A DNA stretch of 64,000 bases, from assembly GCA_963792875.1 (NCBI GenBank), contig CAWBXV010000006.1, positions 310,001-374,000 on the forward strand, given 5' to 3'. A program made the translations under genes and the position numbers. The notes below the pieces were generated by a model. It was given only the letters and a program-made list of their open reading frames with translations. It did not search any database and was not told where the DNA came from. The stretch is from JAHEGP01 sp963792875. GTDB taxonomy: Bacteria > Pseudomonadota > Gammaproteobacteria > Pseudomonadales > JAHEGP01. Below, one piece after another: positions 55,340-64,000 of the stretch (positions within the stretch are counted from its first letter, which is position 1; every line of letters begins with the position of its first letter).

Positions 55340-56664
55340 AGCCGCTTTACGACAACCCATTGCCTTCAGGTTGGAACGAAAAGCCGCTTGCCCAAGTGGT
55401 GCAGCTACGGCGCGGTTATACTTGGACGAAAGAGGATGAAACCGACCGGCCCGAAGAGGGAGCCGTTCCGGTCATTCGTATCCCGAATATCCAGGACCGG
55501 CTGGAGTTGGCGGATCTGGTTTATCTACGCAATATCTCAGCAGAGGCGCTTGAGAAATCTGCCGTTACCAAAGGATGGCTGCTGTTTATAGGTTCCAATG
55601 GGTCTCAGGACCGGATTGGCGATTCGGTTTTGATGGAAGAAGATCGCGCAATGGTCTTTGCATCGTTCCTGATGGGTATGACGGTCAAAGACCAGGAAGA
55701 ATTGATTCCCGAATTTCTGGCGAGCTGGATGCGCATACGCCTTGTCCATGAATGGTTCAGCAAAACGTCACAGCAAACGACCGGGCTTGGGAACTACAGT
55801 TGGGGCGCGGTCAAGAAATTGCCATTGCGCTTTCCTGTCGACCCCGACGAACAACGCCGCATTGCCGCCGCGCTGAAGCTGGCCGACGACGCCATCGCCA
55901 AGGCCAGGGCCGAGTTGGAGGCGACGCGGGAGTTGAAGCGGTCGCTGATGACACAGGTGTTTGAGAACGGCCTTGCACCTTCCGTCAGTAAGAAGCCTTA
56001 TAAAATCCACCGATGCTACACAGCATCCATACCGGCACATTGGGATACGGAGCCTTTAGGTAAAAGCCTTGTGCTTGTCGAGTATGGCACCAACGCGCCA
56101 TCAAACGATTACCAGTCTGGTTATCCGGTAATAGCAATTCCTCAAGTCGTCGCGCCACACCTGAGCTTAACAGATGTGCCTTTTGCCGAAGTGAGTGAAA
56201 CGGAAGCTGCTGCTTTACGCCTGATCACTGATGACGTATTGCTAATTCGTACCAATGGAAATCCTGAGTACATCGGAAAATCGACGATTGTTTCTGAGGA
56301 AGTAGGTACAAGACATACCATTTTCGCATCATATTTGATTCGGCTTAGAACAGATAAAGAAAAGCTCCTCGGGGCATATCTCAATTACTTCTTGGCTTCG
56401 CCATTAGGAAGAAGGCAGGCAGGAGCCGTCGCAAATACATCTGCAGGAAATAACAACATCGGTGCCCGCGCAATTAAGCAGTTCAAGTTGCCGCGACCAC
56501 CAGTACCTGAGCAAGAGCAGATAGTTGACCTGCTTAATGGGGTAGAGACAGAGATAAACGCGTTGGTGGCCAAGGTCGAAGCCCTCCAACAGGTCAAAAA
56601 ATCCCTGCTGCAAAACCTGCTCACCGGCAAAATCCGCTTACCCGAGGGGGCTATCCATGGATGA
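55336..56664 (+). CDS. hsdS: Type I restriction specificity subunit
   Basis: Sequence-recognition subunit that directs HsdM and HsdR. The intact 442-aa protein has two target-recognition domains (residues about 10-165 and 225-390). Each is followed by a conserved helical spacer: VDPDEQRRIAAALKLADDAI with an Ala/Lys/Glu helix, and PVPEQEQIVDLLNGVETEIN followed by KVEALQQVKKSLLQNLLTGK. This is the classic half-repeat design with two half-sites. The second recognition domain is visibly AT-richer than hsdM and hsdR, as expected for domain swapping. ATG 55336 overlaps the hsdM stop by 4 bp, and its own end overlaps hsdR by 8 bp. The target sequence cannot be predicted by eye. Confidence 0.92.
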   Translation: MKPLYDNPLPSGWNEKPLAQVVQLRRGYTWTKEDETDRPEEGAVPVIRIPNIQDRLELADLVYLRNISAEALEKSAVTKGWLLFIGSNGSQDRIGDSVLMEEDRAMVFASFLMGMTVKDQEELIPEFLASWMRIRLVHEWFSKTSQQTTGLGNYSWGAVKKLPLRFPVDPDEQRRIAAALKLADDAIAKARAELEATRELKRSLMTQVFENGLAPSVSKKPYKIHRCYTASIPAHWDTEPLGKSLVLVEYGTNAPSNDYQSGYPVIAIPQVVAPHLSLTDVPFAEVSETEAAALRLITDDVLLIRTNGNPEYIGKSTIVSEEVGTRHTIFASYLIRLRTDKEKLLGAYLNYFLASPLGRRQAGAVANTSAGNNNIGARAIKQFKLPRPPVPEQEQIVDLLNGVETEINALVAKVEALQQVKKSLLQNLLTGKIRLPEGAIHG

Positions 56665-59600
56665 AACAAGGGAAATGTCGCCCGGTTATCTCACGACGCC
56701 GCCCACGGTGGCGCGCCTGTTCAACGAGGAGACCACGGTCGAGCGGGAGATCATCGAGCATCTGCAAACGCCCGCACTGGGCTGGACCTACCGCTCCCGC
56801 GAGCAGGTGACCGAGCTGCGCCCGGACGAGCGCGAGGTGCTGCTGCTGCCGCTGCTGCGGGAGAAACTCAAACAGCTCAACCCCACCATCCTCACCGACG
56901 AGGCGCGGGTGGATGCCATCATCACCAAACTGCGCGCCTGCCGCGACAATCAGCAGTGGCTGGCCTGGCTGCAGAACGGCGTCAATTACCAGTTCGACCC
57001 GTCCGAGAAGGCCAGGGATGTGCGGCTGATCGACTTCGACAATCTCGACGCCAATGAATGGTGGGTGACCAACCAGTTTCCGGTGGAGGGCAATTCGCCC
57101 CGGCGGCCGGACATGGTGCTCTTGATCAACGGCATTCCGGTGGTGGTGATCGAGGCCAAGACCGCCAGCCGCAACAAGCCCGATTGGCGCGAGGGGGCCA
57201 AACAGCTCGGTATGTATTCGGAAGAGATCGATCAGCTCTTCTACACCAATGCCTACGGCGTGGGGGTGAACGAGACCCGCATGATGTACGGCGTGCCGGG
57301 GCGGCGCCTGCAGTTCTGGCTGCAATGGCGCGACCCCTGGCCGCACAGCATCGACGAGTTCGACGAGATGAAGGTCTCGCTCTACGGCCTGTTCGACCGG
57401 GCCAATATGCTCGACTTCATCCGCCACTTCATTGTCTTTATCACCAAGGACGGCAAGACCGACAAGGTGGTGGTGCGCTATCAGCAGTATCTGGCGGTGA
57501 GGGACATCCTCGGCCGCGCCACCGACCTGACCCTGCCGCCGGAAAAACGGCGCGGGCCTGATCTGGCATACCCAGGGCTCGGGCAAGACCCTGACCATGA
57601 TCTACGCCGCCCGCAGCCTGTGGGAGGACCCGAAGCTCAACCAGCCCACGGTGATCCTGCTGGTGGACCGGGAGCAGCTCGGCGACCAGATGGACCGCGA
57701 GCTGATGGCCACCGGCACCGAGAACGTGCATGTGGCGGCCAGCAAGCGCGACCTGGAGGCGAGGCTTTCGGGCGACTATCGCGGGGTGATCCTCACCACC
57801 GTGCACCTGTTCGAGGGGATGCCGAAGCACATCACCAAACAGCGCCAGAACGTCATCGTCATGGCCGACGAGGCGCACCGCACTCAGGAGCGGGAACTGG
57901 GCACCTACATGCGGGCGGCGGTGGACGGGGCCTCGCTGTTCGGCTTCACCGGCACCCCCATCGAGAAGGACGACCACAACACCCCGGTGGCCTGGGGCCA
58001 GGTGAAGGACGACGGCACCATCGAGCGCTACATGGGCCGCCCCTACACCGTCACCGATGCCCTGCGCGACGGCGTGGTCAAGCCGATCCACTGGCAGCCG
58101 CGCAAGACCGACTGGCAGCTCTACGGGGCCAAGCTCGATCTCGCCTTCAAACGGGAATTCGGCCACCTGCCCGAGGCGGAGCAGAACAAGCTGGTGAGCC
58201 AGTCCTCCACCCTCGATGTGCTGCTGAAACTGCCCAAACGCATCGAGCAGATCGCCGACGACGCGGTGACGCACTTCAGCGAGCATGTGCGTCCCAACGG
58301 CTTCAAGGCGATGCTGGTCTGCAAGGACAAGGAGACGGTGCGGCTCTACACCGAGGCGCTGCGGGCGCGACTGGGGGATGAGGCGGTGATGGCGGTGATC
58401 TCCGAAGCGCCCAAGGACGACCCGGACGCGGTGAAGGCGCTCTATCTCGGCGAGGCCAAACGCAAGAAGCTGCTCAACGAGTTCCTGATTCCGGCGCAGT
58501 CTGAACTGCCGGAACACCAGGACAAGGAGCTGCGCAAGGTGGAGCTGCTGGTGGTCTGCGACATGCTGCTGACCGGCTTCGACGCCCCCATCCTGCAGGC
58601 GCTCTATCTCGACAAGAGTCTGCGCGACCACACCCTGCTGCAAACCATCGCCCGGGTGAACGGCCCTACAACGAGCTGAAGGGGCATGGTCTGGTGCTCG
58701 ACTATTACGGCATCTTCGACCACCTGAACGAGGCGCTCAACTACCGGCCCGAGGAGCTGGGCGACATCGCCTTTCCCTTCGAGCGCATCCGTGAACATTT
58801 CCGCCGCCAGTTCGATACCCTGTGGGCGCTGTTCCCCGAGGAGACGGTGCCCCGTGACGGGTCGCATTCGGCCTTCATCGCCGCCATGAAGATCCTGCGT
58901 GACGAGGAAGGGGCGGAAAAGACCTTCGATACCGGCTACCGCAACCTGCGCGTGCTCTATGAGGCCCTGCAGCCGGACGAACAGCTGCGCGACTATGTGC
59001 GCCCCTATGCCTGGCTGACCAAGCTCTACATGCTCTACCGCAAGAAGTTCTATCCCGACGCGGCCCTGGAGGCGACGGAAGAGGACGCCGCCCGTACCAA
59101 GGAATTGATCCGCCAGCATATCGACGTGGAGGAACTGGAAAAGGAGTTCCCCACCTATGTGCTGGACGAGCATTTCCTGACCAAGCTCAAGGACAAGAAG
59201 CCCGACGCCAAGGCGCTGGACATCGAGGCGATGCTCACCGCCGAGCTGCGCATCCGGCTGGATCAGGACGAGTCTTTCCGGCCGCTGTCGGAGAAGCTGC
59301 AACGGATCATCGACGAAAAACGGGCCGGAACCCTGGCCGGAATTGCCCTGATCGAGGAGCTGGAATCCCTCACCGAGGCGGTGCGCTCCGCTGTGGAAGA
59401 ATCCAAACGCCCCATCGGCCAGCAACTGGCGCTCAAGATCAAGGCCCGCAACGTCGCCCTGACCGAGGCCCAGGCCGCCGAGGTGGCCGCCGCCATCCTC
59501 GACGAGGCGGACAAGCACTGCTTCCCCGGCTGGTGGAACTCCACTTCGGTGGACCCGGAACTCTCCAAGGCCCTGCTCCTGCTGGTCGCCGGACGTTTCT

Positions 59601-59701
59601 CCGCGCTGGGGCTGCTGGCGGGCGATGCCATGGAGTTCATCGGCCAACTGGTGCAGGTGCTCAAACGCAAGCATTACAAGCCGGGGAGCAAGGACGCCTA
59701 A
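56657..59701 (+). pseudogene. hsdR: Type I restriction endonuclease/translocase subunit, two frameshifts
   Basis: ATP-driven translocase and nuclease, about 1014 aa when frames are joined (56657-57553, 57557-58661, 58662-59701). The N-terminal nuclease core has the PD-ExK pattern PDMVLLINGIPVVVIEAKTA. The SF2 motor has Walker A GLIWHTQGSGKTLTMIYAA, lying exactly on frameshift 1 (one extra G in GGG, 57554-57556). The DEAH box is VMADEAHRTQERELGTY, motif III is FGFTGTPIEKDD, and motif VI is TIARVN followed by the expected RPYNELKG, where frameshift 2 lies (one missing C at 58661-58662). The C-terminal helical region for HsdM contact follows. As read, the enzyme would end before the motor. It adjoins the YgjP gene with no gap. 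Confidence 0.88.
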
Positions 59702-60469
59702 ATGAGCCGAAATGCCCACATCGACCTGCCGGACGGGCGGCAACTCGACTACGAGATCCGCCCCTCCGCCAAGGCCCGCAGCCTGCGGCTGAAGATGACG
59801 GCGCGGGAGGGCCTGACGGTGATCGCGCCCAAGGGGCTCGACGAGCGGCAGGTGGTCGAGCTGGTGAGCGGCAAGCGGGAGTGGATCGCGGCGAAACTCG
59901 ACCAGTTCGAGGAGGTGCGGCATCTGCTGGTTGATAAGGTATCGGCCCGACCGGAGGCCTTTGACCTGCCCGCGCTGGCGGAGTCCTGGCGGGTGGAATA
60001 TCGGACCACCAAGGGCAAAACCGTCGGGGCGCGCACCGATCAACAGGGCCGGATCCTGGTCTATGGCGCGGTAACGGACGATGAGCGCTGCAAGGCCGCC
60101 CTGCGCCGCTGGCTGGCCCGACGCGCCAAGGAAACATTGATGCCGTGGCTGGAGTCGCTGGCCGCCGAGAGTGGTTTGCGTTTCAGCCGGGTCATCATCA
60201 AGAACCAGCGCACCCGCTGGGGCAGCTGCTCGGCCGATGGCGTGATCAGCCTGAACGCCAAGCTGCTGTTTCTGCCGCCGAAGCTGGTGCGCTATGTCTT
60301 GATGCACGAGCTGTGTCACACCCTGGAGCGCAACCACACCAGCCGTTTCTGGACCCACCTGCGCCAGTTCGAGCCGCAAACCGACCTGCTGCATGGTCAG
60401 ATGCGGGACGCCTGGAAGCAGGTGCCGGTATGGGCTCACCCGGTTCAGGCTGGCAGGGAGGGTGTTTGA
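59702..60469 (+). CDS. YgjP-type (SprT/WLM-like) zinc metallopeptidase
   Basis: 255-aa intact protein. The N-terminal beta-rich part (RQLDYEIRPSAKARSLRLKM) precedes the family motif RTRWGSCSADGVISLNAKLL. The zinc-binding helix is YVLMHELCHTLERNHTSRFW: HELCH supplies two histidines and the catalytic glutamate, and the later NH or E the third ligand. The gene starts directly after the hsdR stop and is commonly an extra gene of type I restriction operons. I infer a role linked to the restriction complex, perhaps regulated proteolysis of HsdR, but the target is unknown. Confidence 0.9.
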   Translation: MSRNAHIDLPDGRQLDYEIRPSAKARSLRLKMTAREGLTVIAPKGLDERQVVELVSGKREWIAAKLDQFEEVRHLLVDKVSARPEAFDLPALAESWRVEYRTTKGKTVGARTDQQGRILVYGAVTDDERCKAALRRWLARRAKETLMPWLESLAAESGLRFSRVIIKNQRTRWGSCSADGVISLNAKLLFLPPKLVRYVLMHELCHTLERNHTSRFWTHLRQFEPQTDLLHGQMRDAWKQVPVWAHPVQAGREGV

Positions 60470-60473
60470 CCCG

Positions 60474-61113
60474 ATGGCGCTGAACAAGAATCAACAGCGA
60501 GTCTACGAATGGTTGAATGATGACCTCAGACTTCCAGTTTTTGCCGAGGCGTATAAAGGTGCCGCAATTCTCATAAATCAGAGACCAGCAGGCTACGTCT
60601 CGTTTGTTGCCCATGCTGGACGGGACTTGATGAACCGTCTTGCATCGACTGTTGCTGGCATCAAATCGGAGCGCGTTCAATACCAACAGCATATCGACAA
60701 ATTACAGAGCGACTGGCGGGATGAGTGGCGCTTCTGCAACGATCTTTCGCCTGATGTGGCCGAGAAAGGACACCTGATACCCATCGATGTATGCCAGAGA
60801 ATCTCTACCTTGATTGATGAACACAAATCTGGTCGTATGCGAAGTTCGGAGGCTGATGGATTGTTTTTCAGTACATTTCTCGATTACTCCGATAGAGACA
60901 AGATTCCCGGTAATTTTCTTGCGGAATGGAAAGCTGCAAAAGACTGGTTTCTTGGCCACGCGCATCTTCGCGACAAACCCTTTCGTGACAGAGACCGACA
61001 ATGACCTGGTGAATCATTTCAATTGCCTGGATGGGTATCTCTACATAGCTGCCAGCAGCCAATATGATCGATTAAAGGACCTAAATGAAATCCTGGACGC
61101 CACCAACCAATGA
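60474..61113 (+). pseudogene. Unrecognised 212-aa helical protein, one frameshift
   Basis: Begins MALNKNQQRVYEWLNDDLRL and, after removing one base in CCCTTT at 60978-60983, reads through to the TGA at 61113, giving about 212 aa. It is mostly helical: a Lys/Gln-rich amphipathic N-terminus, a segment with FVAHAGRDLMNRLASTVAG, and a C-terminal helix with LVNHFNCLDGYLYIAASSQY. I looked for a HEPN RX4-6H motif and did not find a canonical one. GGGAGGG lies about 10 bases before ATG 60474. It is 4 bp after the metallopeptidase gene, is more AT-rich, and overlaps the next gene by 29 bp, so the two form a pair. Function unknown. Confidence 0.6.
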
Positions 61114-63992
61114 GATGATAGAAAAAGTACTGGCGTCCGTTAAAAAAGAGACGGATCGGCAGTACTTCTTCTCCAGACTAAACAACCCTCTCTGGGTAGG
61201 GCCACTGCGTGAACGCGGCTACTTTAACAGCCCTCCCGGCTTGAAACAGCTGCCTGACGGATATGTGCAATATCCGCATTGGCCAGAACTGAGCTATTTA
61301 GTGGCCGTTACAGAGGAAGCACCAGATCAAGTGGTTGAAATTATTTTATCTCTGCCAAAAACGGATAACCCACGAGTTTATGACGATGTTCTTGCAATTG
61401 CCCTTAAGCTCGAAGGGCAACAATCGGCAAGGTTGCTTCCAAAGCTTATTGATTATATCGAGCTTGATAATCCCTTTCTCGCCCACCGTTATCCCGAATT
61501 GCTCCAGCATTGGACGGAACAAGGCAACATTGCCGAAGCGCTTGAAATAGCAAAAATGCTTGTTCCCTTTCGAGAAGATCCAAGGGCGCAGGACAAACAA
61601 CAACTCCGCAAAAAGAAACCAAAGACCACAGGGACCTCACTTGAACCAGCGCCCCGCTTTCCACAATGGGAATATCAGCAAATCCTGGAAAAAGGTGTTC
61701 GCCCCTTGGCTGAGCATGAGCCCTATCAGGTTTCCCGCATCCTGATTGATGCGGTGGCAAGCATGATCAGGCTGGGAATGCATCCGGAAGATTTCGAAAA
61801 AGGCAGCGACCAAGACTATTCGGAAATCTGGTGCCGCAGGCTGGATAAGCCGGATCGCGACTATCAGGATGCGAAGGAAACCCTGGTGCAGACGCTGACC
61901 TATGCCTGTGAGCAGGTCTATGAGAACGCCCCGGAATCCATTGATGCCCTGGATCAGGCATTGCGAAATCATCGCTGGAAGGTGTTCAAGCGACTGCGGC
62001 AGCACCTTTACGCGTCACACCCCAATGACCAGACCCTCCCATGGATACGCGAGCAGATTCTTGGTCACGATGACTATCCCAAATGGGAGCACCACTTCGA
62101 ATTTCAATTGATGATCCGCAAGGCCAGTGAACACTTCGGCCCCCGCCTGCTCAGTGAGGAGGAACGAAAAGGGATTTTCGACGCCATTCTCAGCGGGCCT
62201 TCGAAAGAGGATTTCCGTGAATGGATGGGTGAACGGTACAGTGAGGAGGCTTTTCAGCAGCGTCAGCGCTACTTTCATCGTATGCAGCTACGCCCATTCG
62301 CCGCACTGCTAAGCGGAGATGTTCGACGGTATTTCGATGAGCTGGAAGGTGAATCCCGGCTGAAGCTGTTACCGATGACAGCTATTCACCCTACGGCGGA
62401 GTAACCGGCGGCACGGTCAGCTACCGGAGCCCGAAGTCCGCCGAGGATCTTGAGAGCCTCACGGATGAAGAGCTTCTGACCTATCTGAACGACTGGAACG
62501 AGGAGCATCGGGACAAGGACAACTGGCTGGTTGAGATCAATATCTCCGCGCTGGCTGGCGTCTTCCAGTCCCTGTTCAAAGAGAAGATCGTACCAGATGG
62601 CGAGCGGCTGGCTTTCTGGCTGGCGAACCGTGACAGGATTGCCCGGCCGGTCTATGTCGCGGCCATGCTCAAGGCCATGCTCGAACTCGTCAAGGAGAAG
62701 AATTTCGACAAACTGGACCAGTGGCTTGAGTTCTGTGCATGGGTCCTGTCACATCCGGACACGGCGCGAGTGGAAGGACAACCCGAGCCAAGAGACGAAT
62801 CACGCGACCATCCTGACTGGGGCAGCTCGCGCCGGGCCGTGGTTGATTTTATTGACGCCTGTGTGAACAAGGATACGGATGCGCCAATTACCGCAAGGGA
62901 CGGCCTTGCCGCTCTGCTTCGACAGGCGTGCGGTCAGTCCGACTGGCGGCTCGACCACGACCGCCCGGTGTTGCTTAACCGCGACGATCCTATTACCGAA
63001 GCCATCAACAATACCCGCAGCCGGTCACTCGAATCCCTTGTCAATTTCGGCTTCTGGGTTCGCCGCCAGTTACCGGAAGACCAGTTGCCGGAAGTGACCG
63101 ACATCCTCGCGAAACGTATAGCCGATGATGCTGAAATCCCGTTAACCCGACCTGAACAGGCGCTGTTGGGGATGCACTTCGGGAACCTTTGCACCCTCAA
63201 TCGGGATTGGGCCGCCCAGCAACGGAGAAATCTTTTTCCCACAGGCAAATGAAGCTGTTTGGCGGGATGCCTTCGGCAGCTATATCCGCTTTAACCGTCC
63301 GGTCAAGCTGACGTTTGAAATTCTGCGGGGTGAGTTTGAATACGCAATAGAGAATCTCAATATCCTGGCGAACGAAAAAGGCGACGGTAGGGAGCTTATC
63401 GACAGACTGGGCCAGCACCTTTTCACCTACTACCTTTGGGAAGTCTACCCCCTGACGGGTGACGAAAGCCTGCTTGAGCGCTTTTATGACAAGGACCAAA
63501 GACGACCGCAAACGCTGGGGGCAACTCTTCGACCATGTTGGCCGATCATTGAGAAATAGCGGCAGGCATCTGGATAAAACACTGACCGATCGCATTATCG
63601 CTTTTTTCGATTGGCGCTTTGAAGCCGCTGAGCCGCTGGAGCTTCAGGAATTTACCTTTTGGTTGGAAGCCGAATGCCTCGACTCTGACTGGCGTTTGCA
63701 ATCGTACTCGAAGATTCTCGATCTTGGCCGGGGAAAAGATGTTGGACTTTCGCTTGAGGTGAGAGCCCTGAATAAACTGCTCCCGAATCACCTGGCATTG
63801 GTTGTCGAATGCTTTGCCAAAATCACGGATGCCATGGACCAAGGCACGCAGATGTACATTTCAGCCGATGAGGCCAAGCCAATTTTGAAGGCTGGCCTGA
63901 CTGCTGAAGACCCTCAGGTCCGCGAAAATGCTGAACGTGCCCGGGAAAATCTGTTGCGGCTCGGCCGCTTTGATTATCTGGACGTTGAATGA
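61085..63992 (+). pseudogene. Unrecognised ~968-aa helical-repeat protein, three frameshifts
   Basis: Joining frames 61085-62373, 62374-63237, 63241-63492 and 63495-63992 gives about 968 aa ending at TGA 63992. The frameshifts are a missing base at 62372-62374, an extra C in CCC at 63238-63240 and an extra G at 63493-63494. It is predicted almost entirely helical, with Leu-rich pairs like RVYDDVLAIALKLEGQQSAR and YPELLQHWTEQGNIAEALEI, suggesting ARM/HEAT- or TPR-like repeats. No nuclease, ATPase or membrane motif was found by eye. ATG 61085 has AAAGGA five bases upstream and is preferred; ATG 61115 is an alternative. The start overlaps the 212-aa gene. Codon use is AT-richer in the first half. 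Possible defence effector or sensor, unproven. Confidence 0.6.
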
Positions 63993-64000
63993 GGGGGACA

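Noticed and set aside
60474..61113. Possible HEPN ribonuclease
   Set aside because: Helical and defence-linked, with WFLGHAHLRD near the end, but no canonical RX4-6H motif is present.

Overview
The window is a GC-rich gammaproteobacterial chromosome segment. Gene order (argS, priA, rpmE, maeB, mrcA, pilMNOPQ, aroK, aroB, gltBD, hemE; then ribA, dxs, ispA, xseB) resembles the core order of Pseudomonas and marine relatives such as the Halieaceae/Cellvibrionales. The tmRNA tag ANDDNYALAA and the mix of TRAP transporter, LLM oxidoreductase, SRPBCC protein and RpoE/ChrR module fit a marine gammaproteobacterium; the family-level placement is inference.

Positions 1-27.7 kb are core. They hold translation and replication restart (argS, priA, rpmE), a nuclease, a short malic enzyme, PBP1A, the type IV pilus alignment and secretin operon pilMNOPQ, shikimate genes aroK-aroB, glutamate synthase gltBD, hemE, a lipid A acyltransferase-like gene, ribA, and the isoprenoid operon xseB-ispA-dxs.

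Positions 27.9-45 kb hold cell-envelope and accessory genes. These are two DUF4136 lipoproteins, a very large AsmA-like protein, a small outer-membrane barrel, a zinc alcohol dehydrogenase, a LOG-family hydrolase, a complete TRAP transporter with its TatT lipoprotein (tatT-dctP-dctQ-dctM), an SRPBCC protein, an LLM flavin oxidoreductase, an LRAT-domain protein, a cation diffusion facilitator and tmcA.

Positions 45.1-51.2 kb form one stress module: an ECF sigma factor with its zinc/cupin anti-sigma ChrR, divergent from a tight operon of degenerate SDR, FAD amine-oxidase-like protein, DUF1365, cyclopropane fatty-acyl synthase-like methyltransferase and DUF2878. Matching TGATC-N18/19-GTA elements stand in front of both units, which suggests a singlet-oxygen/membrane-lipid response.

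At 51.9 kb lies ssrA (tmRNA), whose 3' end is a classical island integration site. Everything to its right looks like an acquired defence island: a 62-aa orphan, an excisionase-type HTH protein behind a strong promoter, type I restriction genes hsdM-hsdS-hsdR, a YgjP-type metalloprotease, and two overlapping genes (about 212 and 968 aa) that I do not recognise. The last pair is the best candidate for an undescribed system. Strikingly, eight single-base frameshifts lie between 53.8 and 63.5 kb, while I see none in the preceding 52 kb and no nonsense codon. The island is therefore either freshly decaying or covered by poor-quality sequence.
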